A stretch of 45,423 bases of DNA from Bin5 sp965218625 (lineage in GTDB: Bacteria > Chloroflexota > Anaerolineae > Caldilineales > Caldilineaceae), in NCBI GenBank assembly GCA_965218625.1, contig CBDCLG010000001.1, positions 1-45,423 on the forward strand, given 5' to 3'. Numbering within the stretch: the first letter of the stretch is position 1; each line of letters opens with the position of its first letter. A program made the translations under genes and the position numbers. The notes under the pieces were generated by a model that saw only the letters and a program-made list of their open reading frames with translations, was not told where the DNA came from and did not search any database. Shown piece by piece: positions 32,447 to 42,711 of the stretch.

Positions 32447-33397
32447 ATGAACTTTCTCATCTACCCGGCCTTGACAGCAAGCGAGCTGGCGCAGGTACAA
32501 GCGCTTTCCTCCGACCTGGAGATTGTCAACGCATTGACCGAAGAGGACGCGCTGGCCGCGATTCCGCAGGCGGTCGGCATGTACGGCGACCTGACGCCGG
32601 CCCTGCTGGCGCGGGCCGAGAACCTTCGCTGGCTGCAAACGCCGGTTGCGGGCCTGGAACATTACATGTTCCCCGAGCTGGCCGCAAGCGATATCGTGGT
32701 CAGCAACATGGCAAAGATTTATGGCGATATGATCGCCGACCACGCTTTCTGTTTCATTCTCATGTTCGCGCGCGGGATCCACTTCTACATGCGCCGCCAA
32801 ATCAAGGGCGTCTGGCGAAAGGGAACGCCGGTCCATCATCTCGGGGATTGTACGCTCGGCGTCATCGGCCTGGGGGGCATCGGCGCCGAGCTGGCCCGCC
32901 GCGGCAAGGCACACGACATGCGCGTGATCGCGGTCGACGCCCGCCCCGACGCGACGCCCGGACGCCACCTGGAGCTGGACGCGCTCTGGCCGCAGGAACG
33001 GCTGCACGACCTCCTGGCGGAGTCGGACTTTGCCGTAAGCTGTGTGCCCCAAACGCCAGAAACGGTCGGGATGATCGGGGCGGAGGAGCTGGCGCGGATG
33101 AAGCCGACAGCCTATCTCATCAATATCAGTCGCGGGGTCGTCGTTAAGCTGGACGCCCTCGTCGATGCACTCGAGTCCCGGCGCATCGCCGGCGCCGCCC
33201 TCGACGTCTACGAGCAGGAGCCGCTGCCGGCCGGTCATCCACTGTGGCGGATGGAGAACGTAATCCTGACGCCGCATGTGGCCGCCGACAATCCCCACGT
33301 GCCCCAGCGCCGCATCGACACGCTGTGCGGCAACCTGCGCCGCTACCTGAACGGCGAGCCGCTGCGAAACATTGTCGACAAGGAGAGCTTGTTCTGA
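32447..33397 (+). CDS. D-isomer-specific 2-hydroxyacid dehydrogenase
   Basis: A 316-residue NAD(P)-dependent oxidoreductase that interconverts 2-oxoacids and D-2-hydroxyacids. Seen: the nucleotide-binding loop GLGGIG at 141-146 in VIGLGGIGAELA; the catalytic triad Arg229 (NISRG), Glu258 (YEQEPLP) and His277 (TPHVAA). The aspartate at the end of the second strand (VDARPD) hints at NAD preference. The substrate-binding domain is shorter and more divergent than in phosphoglycerate dehydrogenase, and no ACT domain is present, so serA is unlikely; glyoxylate/hydroxypyruvate reductase-like activity is possible. The start at 32447 has AAAGG nine bases upstream. It is convergent with livF. Confidence 0.92.
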   Translation: MNFLIYPALTASELAQVQALSSDLEIVNALTEEDALAAIPQAVGMYGDLTPALLARAENLRWLQTPVAGLEHYMFPELAASDIVVSNMAKIYGDMIADHAFCFILMFARGIHFYMRRQIKGVWRKGTPVHHLGDCTLGVIGLGGIGAELARRGKAHDMRVIAVDARPDATPGRHLELDALWPQERLHDLLAESDFAVSCVPQTPETVGMIGAEELARMKPTAYLINISRGVVVKLDALVDALESRRIAGAALDVYEQEPLPAGHPLWRMENVILTPHVAADNPHVPQRRIDTLCGNLRRYLNGEPLRNIVDKESLF

Positions 33398-33409
33398 TCC
33401 GGGGAAACG

Positions 33410-34162
33410 TCAGATGCCCAGGTAGGCCTCGGCCACCTGCGGGTCGGCGAGGAGCGACTGGGCGTCGCCGCTGAGGACGATGCTGCCCGTCTCGAGAACG
33501 TAGCCGCGGTGGGCGACCTGGAGGGCAGCCTGGGCGTTCTGCTCCACCAGCAAAATGGTCGTCCCCTGGGCGTTGATCTCGCGTATAATCTGGAAGATCT
33601 GCTGGACCAGGAGCGGGGCCAGCCCCATCGACGGCTCATCGAGGAGAAGAATGCTGGGGCGGCTCATCAGCGAACGGCCGATGGCCAGCATCTGCTGCTC
33701 TCCGCCGGACAGCGTGCCGCCCGGCTGGGTGAGCCGCTCCTCCAGCCGTGGAAAGAGTTCGAGAACGCGCGCCAGGTCGCTGCGGATCCCGTCGGCATCC
33801 GCGCGGGCAAACGCGCCCATCGCCAGGTTCTCCTGTACCGAGAGACGGGCGAAAATCTTGCGCCCTTCAGGCGACTGCGAGACGCCCAGCCTGGCAATTT
33901 CGTGGGCAGCAAGCCGGTCAAGACGGATCCCAGGCTCTGCCGGCGCGCCGGCGCGATCCGGCCCGCCGTTTTGGCTTCTCTCCAGGTAGATCGCCCCCGC
34001 CTGCGCGCCGGTCACGCCGCTGATCGTGTTCAACGTCGTCGTTTTGCCGGCCCCGTTCGAGCCGATCAAAGTGACGATTTCACCCTTGTTTACGGTCAGA
34101 GAAACGCCCTTGAGCGCGTGAATGTGGCCGTAATAGGTGTGGACCGATTCAAGTATCAGCAC
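33410..34162 (-). CDS. livF: Branched-chain amino acid ABC transporter ATPase LivF
   Basis: One of the two ATPases of the Liv/HAAT uptake system, 250 residues. Seen: Walker A GSNGAGKTT (residues 34-42), signature LSGGEQQML, Walker B LLLDEPSMGLAP and a switch histidine region. The pattern SQSPEGRKIFARLSVQENLAMGAF is diagnostic of LivF. An insert of about 25 residues (61-85), rich in Gly, Pro and Arg, lies after the Walker A domain where the family normally has a short GLPP-type turn. It is the last gene of the livKHMGF operon, 3 bp after livG. Substrates of such systems also include other amino acids, amides and urea. Confidence 0.94.
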   Translation of the reverse strand: MLILESVHTYYGHIHALKGVSLTVNKGEIVTLIGSNGAGKTTTLNTISGVTGAQAGAIYLERSQNGGPDRAGAPAEPGIRLDRLAAHEIARLGVSQSPEGRKIFARLSVQENLAMGAFARADADGIRSDLARVLELFPRLEERLTQPGGTLSGGEQQMLAIGRSLMSRPSILLLDEPSMGLAPLLVQQIFQIIREINAQGTTILLVEQNAQAALQVAHRGYVLETGSIVLSGDAQSLLADPQVAEAYLGI

Positions 34163-34165
34163 CGA

Positions 34166-34962
<797 letters not shown>

Positions 34963-34966
<4 letters not shown>

Positions 34967-36864
34967 GGCATCGCTCCATTCTCGCCGGCCGCATCCGTCC
35001 TGTCGTCGTTTGCCTGCCTCTGTCCGACCGCCCCGCCAGCTTCGGGGGCAGTTTCGCTCGCGCCCGCTTCCTGCGCGGCTGCCTCAAAGCGGCGGCGGGA
35101 AGAGGGCAAAATGCCGGCAGGGCGCACGATCATCATGATCACCAGCAGAGCGGCGAAGGTAACGATGCGGTATTCGTCCACCCCGCGCAGCACTTCCGGC
35201 AGCCCCTTGAGCGCGAGCGCGCCCAGGACGATGCCGGCCGGGCTGCCAATGCCCCCCACGATGATCAGGGCCAGTGCGTCGATGGAGACGAAGAGCGAGA
35301 AATTCTCAGGGAAGATGTTGATCTGGCGCGCGGCGAACAGCTGCCCCGCCAGCCCGGCGAAGGTCGCGCCGATGGCAAAGGCCAGCAGTTTCGTCCGCAC
35401 GAGATGGACGCCCGTGGCCTGGGCGACATCCTCGTCCTCCTGCATCGCGATCCAGGCGCGGCCCAGCCGGGAATCGTTCAACCGGATCGCGACAAATGCG
35501 ATCAGGGCCGAACTGACGAGGGCCAGCAGAAAGATCCATCCCTGCGAGCTGAGCAGACCGCCCGATACCGCCTCCGGCGTAAGCCCGAAAAGACCTGGTT
35601 GCGCGATCTCCAGAATGCCGCGCGGCCCATTGGTCAGCTCGCCCAGGTTCAGCATGAAGAGGCGGATGATCTCGCCGAAACCCAGCGTCACGATCGCTAG
35701 ATAGTCGCCCCGCAGGCGCAGGACCGGAATGCCGAGCAGGATGCCGCCGATGGCAGCCGTGATCATGGCCAGCGGCAGCGCCATCCAGTAGCCGAGCAGA
35801 GGGCTGTCCGGGGGAAAGCCCAGGCCGGTCAGCAGGCCGCTGATATACGGCGAAGAGAAAGGGGCCGACACGAAGGCGTAAATGTAGGCGCCGATGGCGA
35901 AGAACGCGACGTAACCCAAATCGAGCAGGCCGGCGTAGCCGACGACGATGTTCAGGCCGAGCCCCATCATGACAAAGATGAAAACGATGCCCATGACCGA
36001 GTTCTGAAACTGGTCGAGGACAAATGGCATGATCAGCACGCCAAGGCCGAGCAGAACGGAGACGATGAGCCGTTCACGGCCGGGACCCGCCGCGCGCAGG
36101 GCGAACAGCCCGCTGCCGGTCGCAACCAGCGTGAACAGCAGGCGGACCGTGCTCCTGTCGGTCCCGAACGCGCCGACACCGGGCAGCCCCAGCCAGATGA
36201 CAACCGCCAGGAACGCGAAGGGCAGTGCGATCACCAGCCGGCGAACCACCGAGGTGAACGCCGGTCCGGAGAGACGCGCCTTCCATCGGGCTGGACTTGC
36301 CGCGCGCGCCGCGTCGGCCCTTCCTGCCAGGATGGCAAGCGCGGCCAGAATGCCGCCGCCCGTAAAATAGAGCGCAGCGACGAGGTAGCGCAGCGGCGGC
36401 ACCTGCGCCTCGGCGACCGCGCCGGGCGATACGCCGAGCAGAGCGGCGACGTTGACAGGAACGATCTTGTCAAAGACCGGCTGAATCGCCACACCGTTGC
36501 CGAGGACGGCGGCGAAAACTGCGCTTACGATTGCGATCAGCAGCCCGGTCGTCGCGCCTGCCGCAGCGCCTTGCCCCAATACCTGGATTGAAAACCCTCC
36601 CCGTGCGACGGCAGCGGCTTGCGCTTGGGCTTGCAGCCCATCGCCAATTTCCATGCCGGGCTTGGGCTGCCCGGCTGCGCCGGCAAGGGGAATCGACTCC
36701 GAAATTGTCGGTGAAGCGCGGCGCAGACGGTACCAGAAGAAGAGCGCGGCCAAAAGGGCCAGCAGCGGCAGCGCGTTGCCTCCCGTCCGCCCCGGGATTC
36801 CAACCAGGATCAGATAGCCCAGAAAAGCAAAGGTGATGAGCCCGGTCTTGATTGCTGTGGGCAC
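34963..36864 (-). CDS. livM: Branched-chain amino acid ABC permease LivM with long N-terminal extension
   Basis: Inner-membrane permease, 633 residues against about 300-420 for the family. The conserved LivM core begins near residue 280 (FIFVMMGLGLNIVVGYAGLLDLGYVAFFAIGAY is split across the start) and runs to VRPAGILP near 590. The first 280 residues hold additional hydrophobic helices, with a Gly/Ala/Gln-rich low-complexity stretch at about 60-105, and resemble no domain I can name. The C-terminus has a hydrophilic tail of about 45 residues (Ala/Glu/Asp-rich). The extension is read in the same frame without stops, so it appears real, although an internal start cannot be excluded. Overlaps livG by 4 bp and follows livH after 13 bp. 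Confidence 0.9.
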
Positions 36865-36877
36865 GGGGGAGCCCTCC

Positions 36878-37951
36878 TCAGGCCTTCTTCTCGCTCAACA
36901 CTTCGCCAAAGAGGCCGGACGGGCGGAAGATAAGAATCAGAACAAGGAGCGTGAATGCGATGACATCCTTGTATTGGGTCGGAATGCCGAGGGCGCTGGG
37001 TCCGATCGCTTCGATCAGGCCGAGCAGCATGGCGCCGAACATTGCCCCGGGAATGTTGCCGATGCCGCCCAGGACCGCGGCGGTGAATGCCTTCAAGCCC
37101 GGTATGAAGCCGCTGTTGAATTTGACGACCGTGTTGTGAAAGCCGAGCATCACGCCGGCCGCGCCGGCCAGCGCCGAGCCGAGCATGAACGTCAGTACAA
37201 TGACGGCGTTGACGTCGACGCCCATCAGCGAAGCGGTTGCGCGGTCCTCGGCCACGGCTCGCATGGCCCGCCCCAATTTCGTCCGCTGAACTATGAAGTA
37301 GAGCGCCAGCATCAACAGGATCGACGTGATGAAGATGATCGCCCCCGTGTAGGGAATGAAGACGTTGCCCAGGCGCAAACCGCCCGAAATCAGTTCGGGT
37401 TTGCGGTAGTTGTGCGGGCTGACACCGAAGATCAGCAGCACCGAATACTGCAGAAACAGCGAGGCGCCGATCGCGCTGATCAAGGGGACCAGCCGCGGCG
37501 CCTGGCGCAGCGGCCGGTAGGCCAGCCGCTCCAATGTGACGCCGACCAGGACGGAGACAGCCATGCCGATCAGCATGATCAGGAGCAGGGCAAAGACAAC
37601 GACTAGCCACGGCCCCTCCATCCAACCGCGCGCCTGGGCGAACTGCAGCGCGAAAAAACCGGCAAGGCCGCCGATCATCATCACCTCGCCGTGCGCGAAG
37701 TTGATCATGAAGAGGATGCCGTATACGAGTGTGTAACCCAGCGCGACCAGCGCGTAGACACCGCCCAGGACCAGTCCGTTCAACGCCTGGGATATCCAGA
37801 AGGAGGCGGGATAGCCTTCAGCCAGCCCGACGGTGATCACCCGCCAAAGTACGATCGCGAGGATGGAGAAGCCGAAGGCTCGGATTGCATATTTCTGGAT
37901 CGTGGGCCAATCCAGCTGGAAAGGCCGCGCCGAAGTAGATCGACCTGCCAT
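36878..37951 (-). CDS. livH: Branched-chain amino acid ABC permease LivH
   Basis: Inner-membrane permease of 357 residues, slightly longer than usual (about 290-310) because of an N-terminal helix (residues about 22-45). The family core starts with ALNGLVLGGVYALVALGYTL and contains INFAHGEVMMIGG, the cytoplasmic loop RAVAEDRATASLMGVDV that contacts the ATPases, and GGIGNIPGAMFGAMLLGL. It pairs with LivM to form the channel. The gene lies 78 bp after livK, and a long hairpin fills that gap; livM follows after 13 bp. Confidence 0.94.
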   Translation of the reverse strand: MAGRSTSARPFQLDWPTIQKYAIRAFGFSILAIVLWRVITVGLAEGYPASFWISQALNGLVLGGVYALVALGYTLVYGILFMINFAHGEVMMIGGLAGFFALQFAQARGWMEGPWLVVVFALLLIMLIGMAVSVLVGVTLERLAYRPLRQAPRLVPLISAIGASLFLQYSVLLIFGVSPHNYRKPELISGGLRLGNVFIPYTGAIIFITSILLMLALYFIVQRTKLGRAMRAVAEDRATASLMGVDVNAVIVLTFMLGSALAGAAGVMLGFHNTVVKFNSGFIPGLKAFTAAVLGGIGNIPGAMFGAMLLGLIEAIGPSALGIPTQYKDVIAFTLLVLILIFRPSGLFGEVLSEKKA

Positions 37952-37980
37952 ACCCGCCTTCGAGAGGGATAAGAGGAGAA

Positions 37981-38019
37981 GTGAGGAGAAGGGGCGCGTT
38001 CAAGAGTCCCTCTCCTCAC
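37981..38019 (-). terminator. Intercistronic hairpin between livK and livH
   Basis: GTGAGGAGAAGGG (37981-37993) is nearly complementary to CCCTCTCCTCAC (38008-38019), giving a long stem with a loop of about 14 bases. On the minus strand it follows the livK stop by about 11 bases and no T tract follows. It is better seen as a processing or stabilising structure, or partial attenuator, that would raise livK message over the permease genes. Confidence 0.5.
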
Positions 38020-38029
38020 TCTGTGTGGT

Positions 38030-39286
38030 TTACTCCATGCCAAAGCCGGAGACCTGGCTGAAATCGCCGTCTCCGACCTGGAAGATCTGCACACCGCCGG
38101 CGCCGCACTCGCCCATCGCGTCGCACTTGATAGAGCCTGTCAGGCCGTCAATCGGGCCGACGGAGCGGATGGCGGAAATCAAGGCCTCGCGGTCGATCAC
38201 CAGGCTTCCGTCATCGCCTATCTCGCCCACTTCCATGATGGCGGCCGCGATCAGCTTCACCGAATCGTAGCTCTGGCCGTGGAACGGGCCGAGATCACCG
38301 GCGGCGACGCCGTATTTGTCCATGAACTTGGCGTCAAACTCGGCGTTCATCTCTTCAGCGTCGGCTCCGGCTACGAAGGAGACGTAACTTCCCTCGGCCG
38401 CGGGGCCGGCTGCGTCGAGATACTGCTGCGTGTAGGCGCCGTCAACGCTCATGTAGACCGCGTCCTCTAGACCGGGTGTCTCGGTCATCTGCTGGGCAAT
38501 CAGCCCCGCTTCGGTCGAGTAACCGGCGAAGAAGATGCCCTCCGGTCCGTCCGCGCCGACCTTGGCCAGCATTGCGCGAAAATCCGTATCCCCGATCTGC
38601 GCGCCTTCAAAACTGGTTATCTCGCCGCCGATTTCGAGTAGATGGTTCTGGAAAATCTCGGCCAGGCCCTTGCCGTAGTCGGAGTTGTCGTGCACGACCG
38701 CGAACTTGGTAAGGCCCAGCTCATTTACGACAAAGTTGGCATCGGTGAGGCCCTGCAGGGCGTCGCTCAGCGCCACGCGGTTGCAGACATCGCAGTCCGC
38801 CGACGTAATATCCGGGTTGGTGGCGCTGGGGCTGACGAAGGGGATGCGCGCCTCCTGCAGGATCGGCATCAGCCCAAACGTCTCACCGGAACAGGTGCCG
38901 CCCGACACGGCGACGATCGATTCATCCGCGGCGAATTTGTTGCCGACGTTCGTGCCCTGCGTGCCGTCGCAAGCGCCGTCTTCACCGACCAGCTCGAACA
39001 TGAAGCCCTCAAAGCCGCCCATTGCGTTGAGATCGTCGATCGCGATCTCGGCGCCATACTGAACGTCCTTGCCCGGGTCCGGAATCGGCCCTGTCAGGGC
39101 AAAGGAGCCGCCGATGCGAATCATCCCGCCGGCGGGAATGACAACCTTGCCGCTCATATCTGCGGGCGCCTCCTCCATCGGTTCGTCAGCCGTTGGGGCT
39201 TGCGCAGCCGGGGGGTCGGCAACGCAGGCGGCGAGCGCCAGGACCGCAAGCAGGATCAATCCGAGAACTGTGTACCGCTTGGACAT
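38030..39286 (-). CDS. livK: Branched-chain amino acid ABC transporter substrate-binding lipoprotein LivK
   Basis: Type I periplasmic-binding-fold receptor of 418 residues. Seen: lipobox LALAAC near residue 21 after a hydrophobic signal, an acidic Pro/Ala linker (to about 47), then GGMIRIGGSFALTGPIPDPG, a typical start of the Peripla_BP_6 domain; FVSPSATNPDIT and the hinge-side FAVVHDNSDYGKGLAE. Cysteines in GACDG, GGTCSGE and DCDVCNR could form disulfides. The start at 39286 is fixed by AAGGAGG five bases upstream; the longer frame is not supported. First gene of the livKHMGF operon, with its own promoter. Ligand likely an aliphatic amino acid or amide. Confidence 0.95.
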   Translation of the reverse strand: MSKRYTVLGLILLAVLALAACVADPPAAQAPTADEPMEEAPADMSGKVVIPAGGMIRIGGSFALTGPIPDPGKDVQYGAEIAIDDLNAMGGFEGFMFELVGEDGACDGTQGTNVGNKFAADESIVAVSGGTCSGETFGLMPILQEARIPFVSPSATNPDITSADCDVCNRVALSDALQGLTDANFVVNELGLTKFAVVHDNSDYGKGLAEIFQNHLLEIGGEITSFEGAQIGDTDFRAMLAKVGADGPEGIFFAGYSTEAGLIAQQMTETPGLEDAVYMSVDGAYTQQYLDAAGPAAEGSYVSFVAGADAEEMNAEFDAKFMDKYGVAAGDLGPFHGQSYDSVKLIAAAIMEVGEIGDDGSLVIDREALISAIRSVGPIDGLTGSIKCDAMGECGAGGVQIFQVGDGDFSQVSGFGME

Positions 39287-39412
39287 GGGAACCTCCTTAG
39301 TGTTGAACTTGACCCGCCGGCCTTCGTAACTCCGGACGGAGTCATCCACCCCGTCTACGAGAGATTTCAAGGCGCGTCCGGGGGAAATCGCTGCCATTCG
39401 ATCCTTCTTCAA

Positions 39413-39442
39413 ATTATATACGAACGAATTGCAATCGGGCAA
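39413..39442 (-). promoter_or_regulatory. Promoter of livK
   Basis: On the minus strand TTGCCC (39442-39437) and a perfect TATAAT (39418-39413) are separated by 18 bp. The transcript would start about 120 nt before the livK ATG. Confidence 0.55.
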
Positions 39443-39475
39443 TACGTCCAAAAATTTCCTGCAAAGCCTGCCGTA

Positions 39476-39504
39476 TCGTCAAAGCGCGGCGGCTGTGGTA
39501 TAGT
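39476..39504 (+). promoter_or_regulatory. Promoter of the ABC-F gene
   Basis: TCGTCA (39476-39481), a 17-bp spacer and TATAGT (39499-39504), preceded by the TGn extension in CTGTGGTA. The leader before the ATG at 39620 would be about 110 nt. Together with the livK promoter it accounts for most of the 333-bp divergent gap (39287-39619); I see nothing else there. Confidence 0.5.
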
Positions 39505-39619
39505 TCCCTCGACAGCCAGACTGTCGCCGCCTCCTGTCTCGGGCAACTGCCCGTACAAGGAAGAGGCATCGCAGTTTGGCGTTTCTGTGTCAACGCAAAC
39601 CGCTTGACCGACATCTCGC

Positions 39620-41755
39620 ATGAGCATTCTCGTCGCCAATCAGATCTCCAGAAACTACGGCGACCTCGATGTGCTCGACAACGTCAGCGTACGCATCGAG
39701 AGCGGTGACCGAATCGGGCTGGTCGGGTCGAACGGCGCGGGCAAAACCAGCCTGCTCAAAGCGCTTGCGCGCATCGATACCGGTTTCAGCGGGGACCTCT
39801 TCATCGCGCGTGAGACGAGTGTCGGTTTCCTGGCGCAGGACCCGCCGCCGGCCCGCGGCCGCACCCCGTACGCCGAGCTGAACTCTGTATTTTCCGAACT
39901 CCTGGCGCAGGGTGAACAGCTGCGGAGTCTTGAAGCGCGCATGACGGAGGACGGGCAGAGCGAGGCCGAGTTGGCCGTGCTGCTGGCGCGCTACGGAAAG
40001 CAGCAGGAAGCTTTTGAGCGCGCTGGAGGCTATCTGATCGATCAACGAGTTCGATTTGTCCTGACCGGCCTCGGCCTGGACCAGGGACTGTGGCAAGCGC
40101 CGCTTTCCCACCTGAGCGGCGGGCAGCGCACGCGCGTCAGTTTGGGCCGCCTCTTGCTCGAAGAGCCGGACGTGCTTCTGCTGGATGAACCGACAAATCA
40201 CCTCGACGTCCGCTCCATGGGCTGGCTGGAAGGCGTGCTCACCGGCTGGAAGGGCGCGCTGGTCGTAGTCTCCCATGATCGCTACTTTCTCGACGCGGTC
40301 GCGACCAGGATCTGGGACCTGTCCCGCCGCCGGGTGGAGAGCTATCGCGGCAATTACAGCCACTACCGGCAGCAGCGCGAAGAGCGTTACGCACTCTGGC
40401 GCAAGGAGTACGAGCGCCAGCAGAAATATATCCGCGATACGCAGGAGTTTGTGCGCCGCTACAAGGCCGGCCAGCGCACCAAGGAGGCACAGGGCAGGGA
40501 GACGCGGCTGAAGAGATTTATGGCGCAGGAAGCCCTGCCGCCGCCGCCGGCCGAACAGCTGATTCGCCTGCCTTTGCGTTCGGATTCGCGCAGCGGCGAC
40601 CTCGTTCTGCGCACGCGCAGATTGGTGGCGGGCTACGGCAGTGCGCCGGCGGCGGACGGCGGGCAAGATGGCAATTCCGACGACAGGAAGTCGCCCGACG
40701 GCCGCCTCAGCGCGAGGTCACATCGCCTCACCGCAAGTGCAGCAGGCGCGGGCAACGGCGCAACGCCGGCTGGGCGCGGCCTTCCCAAACCGCAAGGCCG
40801 GCTGCGGCCCATGCGGACGCTGGCCGCCTCCGATACACCGGTCCTGGAAGTGCCCGACCTGGACCTGAACAGGGGGCAGGTTGTGGCGCTGATCGGCCCC
40901 AACGGCGCCGGCAAGACGACGCTCGTCCGCACGATCCTGGAGGAATTGGAGCCGCTTACCGGCCGCGTCGAGCTGGGGGCCGCGGTAGAGGTCGGCTACC
41001 TGGCACAACGCCATACCGGCAGCGGCTTCGGCCTGATGCAGGGCAGCCATTCGGTCCTCGATGCGCTCCTGGAGATAAAGCGTCTGCCCACGGTGCGGGC
41101 GCGCACTTTCCTGGGTCAGTTCCTCTTCAGGGGCGACGACGTCTTTCAGACCATCGATAGCCTCTCGGGCGGGGAGCGCAGCCGCATCGCCCTGGCGCGC
41201 CTGATCCTGCAAGGCGCCAATTTCCTGCTGCTCGACGAGCCGACAAATCACCTCGACCTCGACAGCCAGGAGATTCTCCAGGACGCGCTGCGCCAGTTCA
41301 ATGGCACTATCCTGCTCGTCACCCACGATAGGGCGCTGGTCGACGCGCTGGCCACGCAGATCTGGCACGTGGATCAGGCAAAAGGCCGCCAGCCGGGCAG
41401 GTTGGAACTGTTCAACGGCACGTGGCGGCAGTGGCAGCTTGAGCGTACACAGGACGATAAGGGCGAAGCGGCGAATCCTGTCGAGACGGGGCCGAGCGCG
41501 TCCCAGGCCGAATGGGAGAGGCGGCGTTCAGACCGGCGCCGGCGCCAGCAAACGGAACGCCGCGAACAGGCTGCCGCCGAAGCAGAGCAGCGAATCGAGC
41601 GCCTCGAGCGCAGGCTTGAAGACCTGGAACGCGCCATGGCAGAGGCGAGTCTGGCGCAGGAGTTGGAACGGCTACACGCCCTGCAGGAAAGGCACCGCTC
41701 ACTTACGGCCCGGCTGGAAGCGTTGATGGAAGAGTGGGCGTCAATGGCGGCATGA
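39620..41755 (+). CDS. ABC-F family ATPase (ribosome-associated, Uup/EttA-like)
   Basis: A 711-residue cytoplasmic protein with two ABC ATPase domains and no membrane domain, the mark of ABC-F translation factors. Seen: Walker A GSNGAGKTS (about 34-42) and GPNGAGKTT (about 431-439); signatures LSGGQRTRVSLG and LSGGERSRIALA; Walker B plus LLLDEPTNHLDV and LLLDEPTNHLDL; an Arg/Tyr-rich interdomain linker (YSHYRQQREERYALWRKEYE); and a C-terminal coiled coil (about 630-705) as in Uup. A low-complexity insert of about 60 residues (341-400) lies at the start of the second ABC domain. The start at 39620 lacks a clear ribosome binding site. Roles in this family range from clearing stalled ribosomes to antibiotic protection; none can be chosen here. 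Confidence 0.93.
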   Translation: MSILVANQISRNYGDLDVLDNVSVRIESGDRIGLVGSNGAGKTSLLKALARIDTGFSGDLFIARETSVGFLAQDPPPARGRTPYAELNSVFSELLAQGEQLRSLEARMTEDGQSEAELAVLLARYGKQQEAFERAGGYLIDQRVRFVLTGLGLDQGLWQAPLSHLSGGQRTRVSLGRLLLEEPDVLLLDEPTNHLDVRSMGWLEGVLTGWKGALVVVSHDRYFLDAVATRIWDLSRRRVESYRGNYSHYRQQREERYALWRKEYERQQKYIRDTQEFVRRYKAGQRTKEAQGRETRLKRFMAQEALPPPPAEQLIRLPLRSDSRSGDLVLRTRRLVAGYGSAPAADGGQDGNSDDRKSPDGRLSARSHRLTASAAGAGNGATPAGRGLPKPQGRLRPMRTLAASDTPVLEVPDLDLNRGQVVALIGPNGAGKTTLVRTILEELEPLTGRVELGAAVEVGYLAQRHTGSGFGLMQGSHSVLDALLEIKRLPTVRARTFLGQFLFRGDDVFQTIDSLSGGERSRIALARLILQGANFLLLDEPTNHLDLDSQEILQDALRQFNGTILLVTHDRALVDALATQIWHVDQAKGRQPGRLELFNGTWRQWQLERTQDDKGEAANPVETGPSASQAEWERRRSDRRRRQQTERREQAAAEAEQRIERLERRLEDLERAMAEASLAQELERLHALQERHRSLTARLEALMEEWASMAA

Positions 41756-41760
41756 TGGGC

Positions 41761-41790
41761 TTGTCAGCAGGCGGCTCCTTGGGCTAAAAT
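41761..41790 (+). promoter_or_regulatory. Promoter of coaE
   Basis: TTGTCA (41761-41766), an 18-bp spacer and TAAAAT (41785-41790) fit a sigma-70-type promoter that starts about 35 nt before the coaE ATG. It begins directly after the ABC-F stop codon. Confidence 0.6.
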
Positions 41791-41831
41791 AGGCTGGGCG
41801 GCAATCACCACTAGGAGAAGGAATCTTGAGA

Positions 41832-42464
41832 ATGGCGAGCATATCACTGGTCATCGGCCTAACCGGAAATATCGCAACGGGCAAGAGCACGATTCTCAAA
41901 TATCTGATCGAGAAGTGCGCGACGATCATCGACGCCGACAAATTGGGCCACCGCGTGATTGAGCCGGGCGGGCCGGCCTACGATGCGGTCGTGCGCGCCT
42001 TCGGCAAAGAGATTCTGAGGGAGGACGGCACGATAGACCGCAAAAAGCTGGGCAAGATCGTCTTCTCGAATCCGCTGGACCTGGGCCGCCTCGAAAAGAT
42101 CGTCCATCCCAAGATCTTCGAATTGGGCAAACAGGAAATCGCCGACAACGACTCCCCCGTGATCATCCTCGAAGCGATCAAACTGCTGGAGGCCGGGTTG
42201 ATGTCGACGCTCTGCGACGAAATATGGGTCGTCACTTCGAGCTTCGCCACGCAGCTGCGCCGCCTGCTTGAGGTGCGCAATATGGAAGAGACCGACGCCC
42301 GCCGCATGATCAATCTGCAGCCGCCACAGGCCGCCAAGGTGAACCAGGCCGACCGCGTAATCGACAACGACGGCACGCTGACGGATCTGCACGCTCAACT
42401 CGACGCCATCTGGGACGAACTGAAGAGGCGCTACCCGCGCAGAATGACGACACTGGCGCGCTAG
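41832..42464 (+). CDS. coaE: Dephospho-CoA kinase
   Basis: Last enzyme of coenzyme A synthesis; phosphorylates the 3'-hydroxyl of dephospho-CoA. The 210-residue product has the P loop GLTGNIATGKST near its N-terminus, the IDADKLGHRVIEPGGPAY segment that binds the substrate, and the lid/CoA-domain regions (DGTIDRKKLGKIVFSNPLDL). An AGGAGAAGG upstream fits either ATG 41832 or a TTG at 41826; ATG is given. It has its own promoter and is followed by a small membrane protein gene and dnaJ, possibly on one transcript. Confidence 0.92.
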   Translation: MASISLVIGLTGNIATGKSTILKYLIEKCATIIDADKLGHRVIEPGGPAYDAVVRAFGKEILREDGTIDRKKLGKIVFSNPLDLGRLEKIVHPKIFELGKQEIADNDSPVIILEAIKLLEAGLMSTLCDEIWVVTSSFATQLRRLLEVRNMEETDARRMINLQPPQAAKVNQADRVIDNDGTLTDLHAQLDAIWDELKRRYPRRMTTLAR

Positions 42465-42513
42465 GGCAGTTTTTCGCGCCGGTTCCAGAAAAAGCAGCGA
42501 ATTGCGACGGCAG

Positions 42514-42705
42514 ATGAATTTTCTGAGACGGTTCTGGATCGAGCACACGACAATATCCAACTGGGTCATTCTTGCTGTCGGCTTTGTCGCAATTCTTGTC
42601 TACAGCGCCCGCGATGTCGGGTTCGGCGGCGGGCAGTGGGCGGCCCTCATCGGCGCGACGGTAGGGCTGGCCGGCCTGTGCGCGTGGATCATAAGTTGGG
42701 AATAG
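42514..42705 (+). CDS. Small membrane protein with two helices
   Basis: A 63-residue protein with two predicted membrane helices (about residues 14-30, SNWVILAVGFVAILVYS, and 40-60, AALIGATVGLAGLCAWII). A TTG at 42502 in the same frame is an alternative start; neither has a strong ribosome binding site. It lies 49 bp after coaE and 6 bp before dnaJ in the same direction. I recognise no family. Its compact reading frame, hydrophobic pattern and position argue for a real gene. Confidence 0.65.
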   Translation: MNFLRRFWIEHTTISNWVILAVGFVAILVYSARDVGFGGGQWAALIGATVGLAGLCAWIISWE

Positions 42706-42711
42706 CATTTC

